Shown here: positions 52,411 through 62,408 of the stretch, one piece after another
Numbering within the stretch: the first letter of the stretch is position 1
Layout of the letters: each line of letters begins with the position of its first letter
NCBI GenBank assembly: GCA_964653285.1
Contig: CAZZEX010000004.1
Span: 22,813 to 86,812 of the forward strand
Length of the DNA: 64,000 nt
Source of the DNA: CAZZEX01 sp964653285
GTDB lineage: Bacteria; Chloroflexota; Anaerolineae; B4-G1
Reading direction: 5' to 3'
Position numbers and translations under genes: made by a program
The notes under the pieces: generated by a model
Seen by the model: the letters and a program-made list of their open reading frames with translations, nothing else
Told to the model about the DNA's origin: nothing
Database searches by the model: none

Positions 52411-52800
52411 ATGAGAATGGATCGTATGGTTGCTTTCTGTGGCGTGATTTGCACCGACTGTCCGGCCTACCTCGCCACCCAGGCGGATGACCGTGACGCG
52501 CTGGAGCAAGTGCTCGTGCACTGGCGCGAGGATTTCAACGTGCCTGACATCACTGTCGAGGACATCATCTGTGACGGCTGTCTGACGAGTGACGGGCGAT
52601 TGAACGGCTACTGCCAAAATTGCCGCATCCGCCCTTGCGGCATGGCGCGGGGTGTACCCAACTGCGCCTACTGCGCCGAGTACGGCTGCGACAAATTGGA
52701 ACGCTTGTTGGGAATCTGCGACAAAGTGGAAGGTTTCTTTGGTTTTGTGCGCAAAGCCCGTGCCACCCTGGACGACATCCGCGCCGAGTTGGTGACGTGA
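52411..52800 (+). CDS. DUF3795 cysteine-rich protein
   Basis: The 129-residue protein (from ATG 52411, AAGGAG 7 nt upstream; ATG codons at 52405, 52417 and 52426 are also in frame) starts V-A-F-C-G-V-I-C-T-D-C-P-A-Y-L-A. It has I-C-D-G-C-L...C-Q-N-C-R-I-R-P-C and N-C-A-Y-C...C-D-K-L, the Cys pattern of DUF3795, probably metal-binding. Function is unknown. The start region is a short GAGAAT repeat. Confidence 0.85.
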   Translation: MRMDRMVAFCGVICTDCPAYLATQADDRDALEQVLVHWREDFNVPDITVEDIICDGCLTSDGRLNGYCQNCRIRPCGMARGVPNCAYCAEYGCDKLERLLGICDKVEGFFGFVRKARATLDDIRAELVT

Positions 52801-52825
52801 GAGGAACTGAGATGGGCCGCTTACC

Positions 52826-53010
52826 AAGTCGCAGTTCGTCTGCGACTTTCTGAAATTGGGAGCCTCAGTAGATCCGAAATCTGCGGCGACGAGACCTCGG
52901 AGGCCTTCGAAGAGTGCCTTCAGTGGTAAATGATGTGGAATTATCAAGCATTTTCGCTACCAGTATCGCTTATCTAGACCTCCGAGGTCTGAAAATCGGG
53001 AGCCGCCAGT
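52826..53010. repeat. Repeat-rich gap after the DUF3795 gene
   Basis: AAGTCGCAG/CTGCGACTT (52826-52848) is a perfect hairpin. AGACCTCGGAGG (52892) and CCTCCGAGGTCT (52979) form a 12-bp inverted repeat 75 bp apart. CTGAAATTGGGAGCC (52850) and CTGAAAATCGGGAGCC (52990) are direct repeats. It may be a decayed mobile element. Confidence 0.5.
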
Positions 53011-53058
53011 GCATCCACTACAATTCAGGTTCAACGGCCACCGCTAACATACCCCCTC

Positions 53059-53322
53059 CTACCGCCTCCGATAAACCTCACGGCGGTGGCCGATCTTATG
53101 AATCACGATGGTCTGCTCGTCGTAAAGGACCTCGTACAGAACGCGATAGTCCCCTACACGCAGTTTGTAGAATCCCGCGAGGTCGCCCGTCAATGGTTCT
53201 GGGTTTAGGTCGTCCAGATTCACAGCCAGCCACCTGATGCGCCCAACAACGCGGCGACCAACAGGCTTGTCTAACCGTGCCAACTCACGGGTAGCCGCGT
53301 CCAAGATGCGGATACGATACAT
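53059..53322 (-). CDS. relE: RelE/ParE-type toxin
   Basis: The 87-residue protein has the RelE pattern: Y-R-I-R-I-L-D-A-A-T-R-E-L-A-R-L, P-L-T-G-D-L-A-G-F-Y-K-L-R-V-G-D-Y-R-V-L-Y, and I-H-K-I-G-H-R-R-E-V-Y at the end. It should cleave ribosome-bound mRNA. It lies 5 bp after its antitoxin gene. Confidence 0.92.
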   Translation of the reverse strand: MYRIRILDAATRELARLDKPVGRRVVGRIRWLAVNLDDLNPEPLTGDLAGFYKLRVGDYRVLYEVLYDEQTIVIHKIGHRREVYRRR

Positions 53323-53327
53323 CTTGG

Positions 53328-53546
53328 TTACTCCAAACCGAGTTGCTGTACCACATCGTCAAATGGTTGACCGCGTTCGCCCGCCGCAACCGCTTTCTTC
53401 TGGCGCAAGAGTCTATCGCGCACAGACTTTCTAATCTCCAACCCTTCGTCAGGGTCGCCGAGTATCTCAAGCAACTTTTGTTCGATGGATGCCTCAATCA
53501 TTTCTCTGAATTCTTCTTTGGTCATCTGAGCAACTGTACTGGCCAT
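53328..53546 (-). CDS. Antitoxin of the RelE pair
   Basis: The 72-residue protein starts at ATG 53546 with AGGAGG 6 nt upstream; the longer frame to 53657 lacks a site. It is a charged helix (M-T-K-E-E-F-R-E-M-I-E-A-S-I-E-Q-K) with E-I-R-K-S-V-R-D-R-L and the C-terminal F-D-D-V-V-Q-Q-L-G-L. No classic DNA-binding motif is seen, as in several RelE-partner families. Confidence 0.82.
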   Translation of the reverse strand: MASTVAQMTKEEFREMIEASIEQKLLEILGDPDEGLEIRKSVRDRLLRQKKAVAAGERGQPFDDVVQQLGLE

Positions 53547-53663
53547 ACCATCCTCCTTCCGGGTCCACTTCCCGCCGTCGCCACCACGAGTAACACAATC
53601 ATACATCACATCTGGTGAGCATGTCAAGCCGGACGGTCGCGGACAAGCACGGCCCAACCCAAC

Positions 53664-55223
53664 CTACTTCGGCGGGTAACCGGTGATACGGCGAATCTCC
53701 TCGTATAGGGGCCGCAGCCGGCGGTACATGTGCCGGTAGACCCGCCGGTAGAGCCCCTCGTAGACGTCGCGCACCTCGGGGCGGGGCAGGAAGGTGCGGC
53801 TCACCTGGGTCATCTCCGCCACCGCCGTCTCGAAGTCAGGGTGCAGCCCCAGGCCGACCGCCGCGTCCATCGCTGCCCCCAACCCGGAGGTCTCGCAGAC
53901 GTGGGGGCGGCTGGCGGGCAGGTTGAAGACGTCGGCGGTGATCTGCATCGCCGCGTCCGACTGCGAACCACCGCCGGAAACGCGCACCTCGGTCGTGCGC
54001 ACCTTCAGTCGCTTCTGCGTCCGCTCCAGCCCCTCCCGCAGCGCGTAGGCCAGCCCTTCCAAGATGGCGCGGTAGACGTGGGCGCGGGTGTGCACGTCGC
54101 CGAAGCCGATGATGGCCCCCTTGGCCTCCGGCCCCGGTGACTTGAGCCCCGGCGACCAATAGGGCTGCAGCGTCAGCCCCATCGAGCCCGGCGGCACTGC
54201 CCCGACCAGTTCGTCGAACAGGTCCTCCGGCTCGCAGCCCTGCTCGCGGGCCAGTTGCTCCTCCCGTAAGCCGAACTCCTGCTTGAACCAACTGACCATC
54301 CAGTAGCCCCGGTAGATCTGAATCTCCAGGTTATAGGCTCCAGGGACGGCGCTGGGATAGGGCGGGATGAGAGGAATGACCTCGACGTAGCGGTGGCTGG
54401 TGGTGTTGACGGTGGCGGTGGTGCCGTAGGAGAGGCAGGCGACGTGCGGCGCAAGGCAGCCCGCCCCTATCACCTCGCACGCCTTGTCAGCGGCGGCGGC
54501 GATGAGTGGGAGACCAGCCGGGATGCCGGTCTCTTCGGCGGCCTGGGGAGTGATCTCACCCAGCATCTTGGTGGGCGGAACCAACTCGGGCAGCAGCCGC
54601 TCGTCCATCGGCACCGCCTGCCACTTCCAGTCCGACTTCTTCGACCAGATCAGCCGCTTGTAGTCGAAGGGCACGTATCCCACCTGGCAGCCCACGCTGT
54701 CCACGAAGCGGCCCACCAGCCTGTAAGTCAGGTAGCCGGAGAGGAACAGGTATTTGTGGGTACGCTCCCAGATTTCCGGCTGGGAGGTGCGGATCCAATT
54801 CGCTTCCGCCTCCGCCTGGAGATAGGCGGCCGTTTTGGTCATCCCGCTCAGGCGGAAGGCCAATCCCCACAGCCCGCCCACTGGCGGCAGCCCCCCGGTG
54901 CGGCGCTGGTCCAGCCAGACGATGGCCGGGCGCAGCGGCTCGCCGCGCTCGTCCACGTTGACCATCGTCGCCCGCTGGGTGGTAAGAGCCACACCCGCCA
55001 GCGCCTCTTTGGGGATGGGACTTTCCTGCCAGAGTTGCTGGCAGGCCGCGCAGAGGTTCTCCCAGAAACGGGTGGGGTGCTGCTCGGCCCAGCCGGGCTT
55101 TGCGGAGAAGTAGGGCTCAATGGGGACGCGCACCTTGTGGACCGGGTTACCGCTCAGGTCGAAAATGAGCGCGCGCACCGATTGCGTACCGCAGTCAATG
55201 GCGAGGACGTGATCTTTGGACAT
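53664..55223 (-). CDS. FGGY-family carbohydrate kinase
   Basis: The 519-residue kinase has the phosphate-1 loop [10 protein letters not shown], the substrate Asp in W-L-D-Q-R, and the adenosine-site G-A-G-C and [12 protein letters not shown] kinases phosphorylate sugars such as xylulose, gluconate or glycerol; this one has no adjacent sugar gene to indicate which. The unusual S-K-K-S-D-W-K-W insert suggests a non-canonical sugar. Standalone, 440 bp from the RpiR-type regulator's terminator region. Confidence 0.9.
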   Translation of the reverse strand: MSKDHVLAIDCGTQSVRALIFDLSGNPVHKVRVPIEPYFSAKPGWAEQHPTRFWENLCAACQQLWQESPIPKEALAGVALTTQRATMVNVDERGEPLRPAIVWLDQRRTGGLPPVGGLWGLAFRLSGMTKTAAYLQAEAEANWIRTSQPEIWERTHKYLFLSGYLTYRLVGRFVDSVGCQVGYVPFDYKRLIWSKKSDWKWQAVPMDERLLPELVPPTKMLGEITPQAAEETGIPAGLPLIAAAADKACEVIGAGCLAPHVACLSYGTTATVNTTSHRYVEVIPLIPPYPSAVPGAYNLEIQIYRGYWMVSWFKQEFGLREEQLAREQGCEPEDLFDELVGAVPPGSMGLTLQPYWSPGLKSPGPEAKGAIIGFGDVHTRAHVYRAILEGLAYALREGLERTQKRLKVRTTEVRVSGGGSQSDAAMQITADVFNLPASRPHVCETSGLGAAMDAAVGLGLHPDFETAVAEMTQVSRTFLPRPEVRDVYEGLYRRVYRHMYRRLRPLYEEIRRITGYPPK

Positions 55224-55383
55224 AGTACCTCCAAAAGGATGCCTGCAAGATGGCGAGGGCGTCAGTTTCCTGGTGGATTCTGCACTGCCTCAAATTCATC
55301 GGGGTTTGGATAAATGGGTTTTCCATCCCTATGCCTGGGGGTCGAGCAGCGTCAAACCGACGTATGCTGGGCCAAAACCACGT

Positions 55384-55830
55384 TTATCCAAAGTCCAAAA
55401 GTTCAGAAGTGCAGTATGGGCAACGGGTGGCTTTGATTGGAATGGTAGACAGGCAGTATGGGCACTCTTTGGTCGTAGGCGCGGCTGGCGGGGCTTCTGG
55501 CTCACGCTTCATGCGATTAACCTGGCGGACAAACAGGAAGATCACGAAAGCCACGATGATGAAGTCTAGCACAGTGTTGAGGAACACGCCATAATTGATC
55601 GTGGCCGCGCCAGCGGCTTGCGCCTCTTCCAACGAGGCGTAGGGCTGTTCGGACAGGTTGATGAACAGGTTGGCAAAATCTACTTTGCCAAGCAGCAACC
55701 CGATGGGCGGCATCAAGATGTCGTTGACAAACGAGGTGATGATTTTGCCAAAGGCCGCACCGATGATGATTCCAATGGCCATGTCGAGCACATTCCCGCG
55801 CATGGCGAATTCTTTGAACTCTTGCAACAT
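55384..55830 (-). CDS. mscL: Large-conductance mechanosensitive channel with C-terminal zinc ribbon
   Basis: The 148-residue protein starts [20 protein letters not shown], the MscL N-terminus, with TM1 G-A-A-F-G-K-I-I and TM2 V-L-D-F-I-I-V-A-F. Instead of the usual short helix bundle, the cytoplasmic tail is a zinc ribbon C-P-Y-C-x10-C-P-Y-C. ATG 55830 has AAGGAGGAG upstream. It opens under osmotic downshock. The zinc ribbon is an unusual addition. Confidence 0.92.
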   Translation of the reverse strand: MLQEFKEFAMRGNVLDMAIGIIIGAAFGKIITSFVNDILMPPIGLLLGKVDFANLFINLSEQPYASLEEAQAAGAATINYGVFLNTVLDFIIVAFVIFLFVRQVNRMKREPEAPPAAPTTKECPYCLSTIPIKATRCPYCTSELLDFG

Positions 55831-55980
55831 TTTCACTCCTCCTTTATCCACACGATTAGGCTGTTAGCTGGCCGCACGACCGCCGTGTGACAAAAGATCT
55901 GTCGGCCGCTTCAGCGCTCTGATTGTACCCCATTTCCCCGCCGAGGGCAATGTCCCAGTCCCCTCCCGCTTTCTCCGCAC

Positions 55981-56010
55981 AACAAAAGGCCCGGCTGACA
56001 TAGCCGGGCC
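55981..56010 (-). terminator. Terminator after the RpiR-type gene
   Basis: On the minus strand GGCCCGGCT, ATGTC loop, AGCCGGGCC then TTTTGTT form a strong stem with a U-rich tail, 54 bp past the regulator's stop. Confidence 0.85.
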
Positions 56011-56063
56011 CCTGCATTCAAAACTGCACATATCTCCCCGCGCTCCTGTGAGGACACATCGCG

Positions 56064-56942
56064 TCAGAATTGACGCCACAATTCCTCGACGTCCACCTCC
56101 GACGAACTGCGGGCCTGGAGCGCCAGCAATTCGCGGTAGCTCTGCTGGAGGTTCGCCGTCATCGCCGCCGCCTCCTCGGGATAGCGGGCTGTGAAGGCCA
56201 CGACGAGCCCGACGGTCATAGCGGCCAGGCCGGTGAAGGAGGGCACGTGTGTATGCGTAGGCCCGGGGCAGACGATTGTGGTCTCAGCCGCCAGGGCTGC
56301 TGCTGTGACCGGAGAGGCGCTGAGCACGAGGGTCTTCGCCCCACGCTGGCGCGCGAAGCCGACGGCGTCGGCCACGCTCAGGTCCATCCCAGTGAGAGAA
56401 AAGCCGATCACCAGATCCTCAGTGCTAACCCCTTTGAGGTTCTCCGCAGCCTCCAGGGGATCGGGCGCGATAGCCACGGCCGGCCGGCCAATCTCTCTCA
56501 GAGCAGAAGCGCAGAGGGCAGCCAGATGAGCACAACAGCCCTGGCCCATGACCCAGATGCGCTGGGCGTTCAAGAGCGTGGGGAGGATGGTGTTGGCCTG
56601 CTCCGCAAGCCGGGCCTGCGCCAGCGCCAGGTTGTGCTTCTCGTTCTCCAGGAGGCTGCGGAAGAGCCCAACATCATCCGGGGCTTTCAGGTCGGGGCTG
56701 TAGGAGGCTGCCAGTTCCGCCTTGACGACCTGTTGCACCTCCTTGATTAGCTCCCGGAAGCCTGAATAGCCGAGGGTCTGAGCGAAGCGTACGACAGTTG
56801 CTGCATCCACTCCCATACGATGGGCCATCTCCGTGGCGGTCATGAATGCAGCCTCCAGTTGCTGTTGCAAGATGAAATCCGCAATCTTTCGGAAACTGGG
56901 GGTCAACTCACTATACTTGGCCTGTATCCTCTCTCGAAACAT
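56064..56942 (-). CDS. MurR/RpiR-family transcriptional regulator
   Basis: The 292-residue protein has an N-terminal HTH (about 5-75: F-R-K-I-A-D-F-I, M-G-V-D-A-A-T-V-V-R-F-A-Q-T-L-G-Y-S-G-F) and a C-terminal SIS sugar-phosphate-binding domain (G-F-S-L-T-G-M-D-L-S-V). It should respond to a phosphosugar. The nearest sugar gene is the FGGY kinase at 53.7 kb on the same strand, a plausible but unproven target. Confidence 0.92.
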   Translation of the reverse strand: MFRERIQAKYSELTPSFRKIADFILQQQLEAAFMTATEMAHRMGVDAATVVRFAQTLGYSGFRELIKEVQQVVKAELAASYSPDLKAPDDVGLFRSLLENEKHNLALAQARLAEQANTILPTLLNAQRIWVMGQGCCAHLAALCASALREIGRPAVAIAPDPLEAAENLKGVSTEDLVIGFSLTGMDLSVADAVGFARQRGAKTLVLSASPVTAAALAAETTIVCPGPTHTHVPSFTGLAAMTVGLVVAFTARYPEEAAAMTANLQQSYRELLALQARSSSEVDVEELWRQF

Positions 56943-57022
56943 CTTAGCATCTCCTTATCCTAGATTTTGCATACCGCTACGAAAGCCCCAACGATCAATC
57001 GAGCGAACCACCTTACATTTAT

Positions 57023-57052
57023 ATTTTACCATGAGATACAATAAAGTTGCAA
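57023..57052 (-). promoter_or_regulatory. Promoter of the RpiR-type gene
   Basis: TTGCAA, an 18-bp spacer and TAAAAT on the minus strand, about 80 bp before the start, in an A+T-rich patch. Confidence 0.6.
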
Positions 57053-57169
57053 CTCACGCGAAAGGCATCACAAATCGCATAAGTTGCCATTTCATAGGGC
57101 AAGATGTTGTATGAGGAGCGCCCAAGTGATCAAGGGGATACGGACGGGCTTCAACGCGCCAGGGGATTC

Positions 57170-60013
57170 CTACACCGTAGCCCCGGCTGTGCGCCGCCGG
57201 GCGCGCAACCGCATGGTCGCCTTGGTGATCTCAGCGGCGACGCCAGGCACCAGCAGCAGCGGCAGGACGACCGTCCATTCCTGCACCCCCAGCGGCACCG
57301 TGTTGAAAATGGGCCGGAGGAAGGAAAGGTAGACCGCGCTGAGCAATAAGACAATGGAAAGCAGCACCGCGTACTGCATGTACTTGTTGCTGAAGACACC
57401 CAGGCGGAACAGAGAGGCGCGCTCCGAGCGAGCAGTGTAGGCCCGCACCAGTTCGGAGGCCGAGAGCGTGACGAAAGCCATGGTCTGCGCCAGCGCCGGG
57501 CTCGACGGAGCCCAGGCCCAGCCGATGTAGTAAGCAGCCAGCACGACCGTGGTGATGGCGATGGTCTGCACAATGATGCCAACGAGCATGGAGCGATTGA
57601 TGATCGGCTCGCGCGCGGGACGCGGAGGCTGCTCCATAATGTCCGGGTCGCCTTTCTCCATCCCCAACGCCAGCGCTGGCGCGCCATCGGTGAGCAGATT
57701 GAGCCACAGCAACTGAATGGCGGTCAGCGGTGGCAGTGAGCCAGCCAGGGTGGCCAGGAAAATGACCATGATCTCAGCCAGGTTGCAGGAGATCAAATAG
57801 TACACAAACTTGCGGATATTGGAGTAGATGATGCGTCCCTGCTCGACGGCCGAGACGATGGAGGCGTAGTTGTCGTCGGTGAGCACTATGTCCGCCGTCT
57901 CCTTGGATACGTCGGTGCCAGTGATGCCCATCGCCACACCAATAGAGGCCCGCTTGAGGGCCGGGGCGTCGTTGACACCGTCGCCAGTCATGGCCACCAC
58001 GTGGTCCCGCGCTTTGAGCGCCTCGACGATGCGCACCTTGTGCTGGGGAGAGACGCGGGCGAAGACATCCACGTCCTGTATGCGCTCAGCCAATTGCTCG
58101 TCAGAGATGTCGTTCAGTTCTGTGCCAGCCATCACCTCACCGTCAGGCCGCAGCAGACCAATCTCTTGCGCGATGGTGCGGGCGGTGTCGGGGTAGTCGC
58201 CGGTGATCATCATAGTCCGGATGCCCGCCTCCCGCGCTTGCTCCACCGCCGGTCCGACTTCCGGCCGGGCCGGGTCTATCATCGCCACCAACCCGATCAG
58301 CGCCATGTCTCTCTCAATCTCGTCGGCGTTCACTTCTTCAGGGAGCCGATCCAGGCGGCGATAGGCCACGGCCAGCACGCGTAGTCCCTCTCGCCCCAGG
58401 TCGCGGACAGTGTTCTCGACGTGCTGGCGCCGTCCTGGCGTGAGCGGCACGTCAACGCCGTCCTCCAGGATGGTATCGCAGAGCGGCAGCATCACGTCGG
58501 GCGCACCCTTGACGTAGATGATGTATTCGGAACCGGTGCCCTTACCCCCCCCCTCCCCCCCGAAGCGGAGGGGAGGCCCGTCCAGGCGGTGAATGGTGCT
58601 CATACGCTTGCGGTCGCTATCGAAAGGCACCTCAGCCACGCGGGGTAGCCGTTCTTCGACCTCGTCACGCCACAAGCCGGCCTTAGCCGCCACCACCACC
58701 ATTGCCGCCTCCGTCGGATCGCCCACTATGCGATACTGCTCATCTCCGTCCCCGGATTCGAGTTGCTCCAGCCGGGCGTCGGAGCATAGCAGGCTCCCGG
58801 TGAGCAGGGCCATCATCTCGAAGTTATCGCGCGGGTCGGCAGGATCACCGTAGTGATTGAACTCGCCCCGGGGCTGATACCCCTCTCCACTCACGTCCAA
58901 CCGCCACTCCGCCACGTAGAGCCGCACGACCATCATCTCGTTCTGGGTCAGTGTGCCGGTCTTGTCAGAACAGATGATGGTGGCGCTGCCGAGCGTCTCC
59001 ACCGCCGGCAGGCGGCGGATAAGCGCGTGACGCCGTACCATCTCGCGCATTCCCAACGCCAGGCAGATGGTGACGACGGCCGGTAGCCCCTCCGGGACGG
59101 CGGCAATCGCCAGACTGACCGCGACGATGAACAGATCCACGATCTGCTGCTGGGTCTGCACCAGGTAGGGCATCAGCCCCTGGCTGGCAATGATAGATAG
59201 GTCGGTGTCCTGGATAATCGCCTCGACGAAGACGATGCCACAGATGATCAGCGAACCCCAGCCCAGCCAGCGGCCGAGTTGGTCCAGGCGGCGCTGGAGA
59301 GGGGTGGGCTCCTCTTCGTAGGACTGGATCATCTCGGCGATGAGGCCGATCTGTGTCCGCATGCCGTTGGCGACGACGATGCCCGCTCCCCGCCCGTAGG
59401 TGACAGTAGTGCCCATAAAGGCGCTGTTGATCCGGTCGCCCAGCGGCACGTCCTGCGACAGTCTCACGTCGGCCACTTCTTCCACCGGCACCGATTCGCC
59501 TGTGAGCGACGCCTCATCAATCTTGAGGTTGACGCTCTCGGTGAGGCGCAGGTCGGCCGGGACGTAGTTGCCTGCTTCAAGGAAAACGACGTCACCGGGC
59601 ACCAGTTTGCCGGCCGGGATAGTGACACGGTGGCCGTCTCGCAACACGTGGGCATCGGGGGCGGCCATTTTCTTGAGCGCCGCCAGGGACTCCTCGGCCT
59701 TACTCTCTTGAATCACACCCAGCACGGCGTTGAGGATAACGATAGCCATGATCGCACCGGCCTCGATCACTTCTCCCAGCAGGAGAGAGAGAACGGCGGC
59801 GATGATAAGGATGATGACGAGAAAATTGTTGAACTGGCCCAGCAGTAATTGCCAGAAGCCAGGCCGGGGCCGCTCGGCCAGTTCATTGGGTCCATATTGG
59901 GCCAGCCGGGCCTCGGCTTCGGCGGACCTAAGCCCGGTTGCCGTGTCGGTTCCCAGCGCCCCAGCCGCTTCTTGAATGGTACGGCTATGCCATGGAATTG
60001 TCTCTGTCTCCAT
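57170..60013 (-). CDS. Ca2+-type cation-transporting P-type ATPase
   Basis: The 947-residue P2A-type pump has M4 P-E-G-L-P as its Ca2+-site motif, the phosphorylated D~349-K-T-G-T-L-T, K-G-A-P-D-V at the nucleotide domain, and T-G-D-G-V-N-D-A-P. The C-terminal membrane domain (P-L-T-A-I-Q-L-L-W-L-N-L-L-T-D) is complete. It exports Ca2+ or similar ions. A palindromic element inserts D-G-P-P-L-R-F-G-G-E-G-G-G in the nucleotide-binding domain (about residues 477-491). Confidence 0.93.
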   Translation of the reverse strand: METETIPWHSRTIQEAAGALGTDTATGLRSAEAEARLAQYGPNELAERPRPGFWQLLLGQFNNFLVIILIIAAVLSLLLGEVIEAGAIMAIVILNAVLGVIQESKAEESLAALKKMAAPDAHVLRDGHRVTIPAGKLVPGDVVFLEAGNYVPADLRLTESVNLKIDEASLTGESVPVEEVADVRLSQDVPLGDRINSAFMGTTVTYGRGAGIVVANGMRTQIGLIAEMIQSYEEEPTPLQRRLDQLGRWLGWGSLIICGIVFVEAIIQDTDLSIIASQGLMPYLVQTQQQIVDLFIVAVSLAIAAVPEGLPAVVTICLALGMREMVRRHALIRRLPAVETLGSATIICSDKTGTLTQNEMMVVRLYVAEWRLDVSGEGYQPRGEFNHYGDPADPRDNFEMMALLTGSLLCSDARLEQLESGDGDEQYRIVGDPTEAAMVVVAAKAGLWRDEVEERLPRVAEVPFDSDRKRMSTIHRLDGPPLRFGGEGGGKGTGSEYIIYVKGAPDVMLPLCDTILEDGVDVPLTPGRRQHVENTVRDLGREGLRVLAVAYRRLDRLPEEVNADEIERDMALIGLVAMIDPARPEVGPAVEQAREAGIRTMMITGDYPDTARTIAQEIGLLRPDGEVMAGTELNDISDEQLAERIQDVDVFARVSPQHKVRIVEALKARDHVVAMTGDGVNDAPALKRASIGVAMGITGTDVSKETADIVLTDDNYASIVSAVEQGRIIYSNIRKFVYYLISCNLAEIMVIFLATLAGSLPPLTAIQLLWLNLLTDGAPALALGMEKGDPDIMEQPPRPAREPIINRSMLVGIIVQTIAITTVVLAAYYIGWAWAPSSPALAQTMAFVTLSASELVRAYTARSERASLFRLGVFSNKYMQYAVLLSIVLLLSAVYLSFLRPIFNTVPLGVQEWTVVLPLLLVPGVAAEITKATMRLRARRRTAGATV
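58543..58582. repeat. GC-rich palindromic mini-element, copy 8 (in frame)
   Basis: ACCCCCCCCCTCCCCCCCGA then AGCGGAGGGGAGGCC. The long C-runs pair with the G-rich arm. It lies in frame in the Ca2+ ATPase gene. Confidence 0.65.
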
Positions 60014-60033
60014 GCACTCCTCACTATAGGTTG

Positions 60034-60756
60034 TCAGGATGCTACCAACGGTAGATTATAGCACATTCGCATTGGGCGGCAAGGGGGGAACGACAGGATA
60101 GCCGGTGATTGGTAGACACGTACGCCAGTGGTGCTTCCTACACCGAGGCGGTGATGGAACCGGTGCGCAGCGGAGAACTGGTGCAGGCAGTGGACGCGGA
60201 GCCGAAAATAAGCCTGTGTGTATACGCGAGTGGGGCGACCTCGTCCGATGATACGCCAGTCCAGCAGCGTCTTCTGATAGGAACAGGTGGCGTTGCACCC
60301 AACGTCGCTGGCTACGTACGGGTCACATGATTCCAGCACTATCCCCTTTTGGGAGAACAGGTTGACCAGCAGATCGTAGTTCCCGCCGCTGCAACTGGTC
60401 CCACCATAGATGTCGTTGAGTTCATCCCAGTTGCACTCCTTGGCGTTATTTTCCGAGAAGTCGTAGGCGGGCTCTCCGGCCACCAACAGCCTGGCTTCGA
60501 CGTTCGCGATAGACGCAAAGGCGTAACAAGAGCCGCATGAGCCCTGGTTCCTCACCGGAGTGATCTTGCCCTGCGTGCGCCAGTCCCAACTGGACGGCAG
60601 CGATTGGAACACACCTCCGCCCATCGCGCTCTGCATCGTCCCTCCGGCGTGCTGCCCTGTCAGGTGGGAGAGGTCCATTGGCGGGGGGACAAAGCCCCGG
60701 CCTGGGGGCAGGCCCGCAACGATCGTGGGCTGGGCCTGCGCTTCACATTCACACAA
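60034..60756 (-). pseudogene. Broken papain-like cysteine protease (C1A)
   Basis: The first ~170 residues match a papain-type mature enzyme: P-S-S-W-D-W-R-T-Q-G-K-I-T-P-V-R-N-Q-G-S-C-G-S-C-Y-A-F with the catalytic Cys. After W-R-I-I a frameshift occurs (another frame reads S-D-E-V-A-P-L-A), and the regions with catalytic His and Asn are absent. No signal peptide is visible. It is a truncated remnant. Confidence 0.75.
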
Positions 60757-61207
60757 CTTGATCTTCTGGACATTTCACATCTCCAACGCGGCGGAGTGGG
60801 GTATTTGCCCACCGTGGCCCGCCCTCTCAAAACATACCGGCTCTCCTCAAATTAGCGGGATGCTCAAAGCGGACGTGTCGTCCGCGTTCCACTTATGGGG
60901 ATAGTGCATCATCTCGACCCCCGTAAGAACACCGAAATCCGCTCACAGACGTTTATCTTATATTAGCAGCCAGCCGTTTCATGGAGCGTTGCACCGGGCG
61001 TGTCAAACGGCGTGTCAAACGGGCGTCAAAGCGCCCCGGCGGAAAGGCACAACAACCCGCCCACCGGGGCACTCACGCATCAGACCCTATGAAACGTGAG
61101 ACGTGTAATACGCGAGGGGCCAGCACAACATCTGGATCACGTTTCACGCCCCATGCATCACGGCCTGATTTGCCATTGGTCATTGGTCATTGGTCATTGG
61201 TCATTGG
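60757..61207. other. Gene-free stretch between the protease remnant and rsgA
   Basis: No convincing gene in 450 bp. It holds a perfect small hairpin GCGGACG/CGTCCGC (60869-60885), TCAAACGGCGTG-type degenerate tandem units (61010-61030), ACGTTTCACG-type units near 61085-61145, and the ATTGGTC array at 61175. Confidence 0.5.
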
Positions 61208-61209
61208 TC
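61175..61209. repeat. Perfect ATTGGTC heptamer array (five copies)
   Basis: Five exact 7-bp units run up to and into the stop codon of rsgA. Similar ATTGGTA units occur at 15992 and 16191. Confidence 0.9.
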
Positions 61210-62188
61210 ACCGGATCCCCCACCAATACATATCTGCCAACTTCTGGTGCTCCTCCCGTAGCCGCACGTAACTCTCGTACCTGTGCCGGCTCACCCGTTT
61301 TTCCTCCACCGCCTGGATGACCGCGCAGCCTGGCTCCACGGTGTGGGTGCAATCGGAAAACTGGCAGTGAAGCACCAGCGGAGCGATGTCGGGGAAGTAG
61401 GCGTCCAACTCCTCCGGGTCCACGTCGAAGAGAGCCAGGGCACGGATGCCGGGGGTGTCGGCCACCCAGCCGCCCACGTCCAACGGAACGAGTTGGGGCA
61501 CGACGGTGGTATGACGGCCCTTGCTGGTGGCCCGACTCACCTCCCGCACCCGTAGCCCCAGGCCGGGCTGCATCGCGTTTAGCAGACTGGTCTTACCTGT
61601 GCCGGATGGGCCCACAAACGCCGAAAGTTTCTCCCGCAGCGTATCGCGCAGTGCGTCCACACCTTCACCGACGGTGGCGCTGGTGTAGAACACCGGGTAG
61701 CCAATCTCCTGGTAAATGCCGAAGAGCGCCTGTGCTTCCTGGCGACCTACCAGGTCAATCTTATTGGCGCACACGATAGCAGGGATGTGTTGGATCTCCG
61801 CCCCCACCAGCAACCGGTCGAGCATGCGCAGTCTCGGGGCGGGTTCTGCGCAGGAGAAGACGAAGACCGCCTGATCGGGGTTGGCGACGATGACCTGCTC
61901 TCGCTCGGCCAGGTAACCATCGCGGTCCCAACGGCGGGAGCCGCGCCCACGGGATATCGGAGCCAGTCGCGCCAACGCCCGTTCCCGCTCAGTAATCTCT
62001 TCGATCATCCCGCTGCCGTCTTCGGTCAGGCTGATGCGCACCCAGTCGCCGGTGGCCACCAGGTCGGTGTCGCGCCGCTCTTGCTTGAGCCGCCCTCGCA
62101 CCTGGCAGACAAAATCACCAACGTCGGTATGGACGGTGAAAAAGCCACTCTGCGCTTTGATAATCAAGCCGTCGAGCAGATCAGGCAT
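61208..62188 (-). CDS. rsgA: Ribosome small-subunit assembly GTPase RsgA
   Basis: The 326-residue protein has the circularly permuted GTPase order: an OB-fold N-terminus, then G4 C-A-N-K-I-D, G1 G-P-S-G-T-G-K-T-S and G3 D-T-P-G-I, and a C-terminal zinc knuckle C-Q-F-S-D-C-T-H...C. It matures the 30S subunit. ATG 62188 fits the family start better than GTG 62215. The end of the gene overlaps a tandem repeat. Confidence 0.96.
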   Translation of the reverse strand: MPDLLDGLIIKAQSGFFTVHTDVGDFVCQVRGRLKQERRDTDLVATGDWVRISLTEDGSGMIEEITERERALARLAPISRGRGSRRWDRDGYLAEREQVIVANPDQAVFVFSCAEPAPRLRMLDRLLVGAEIQHIPAIVCANKIDLVGRQEAQALFGIYQEIGYPVFYTSATVGEGVDALRDTLREKLSAFVGPSGTGKTSLLNAMQPGLGLRVREVSRATSKGRHTTVVPQLVPLDVGGWVADTPGIRALALFDVDPEELDAYFPDIAPLVLHCQFSDCTHTVEPGCAVIQAVEEKRVSRHRYESYVRLREEHQKLADMYWWGIR

Positions 62189-62408
62189 TGGACTGATGAC
62201 TCCAGCACTGCACAATCACCATTCTCCCACTTTTGGATCTCACCACCTCTGCTCATTGTAAACAGTTTTGGCTCTCCTGTCAATGCGAGGCCCCCTATTT
62301 AATGGTCCGCGCCGGCACCTGTCACCAGCCCCAACCCGCGTTTTGTGCGATACCGCGTTTTGTGCGATAATGTATCTACACCGGATTCCGAAGAGGTCAG
62401 ATTAACAG

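Noticed and set aside
52210..52947. 245-codon minus frame opposite the DUF3795 gene
   Set aside because: It lacks a ribosome site and family motifs and runs antisense to a Cys-patterned real gene.
61175..61209. Possible CRISPR repeats
   Set aside because: Five contiguous 7-bp units have no spacers and no cas genes are present in the window.
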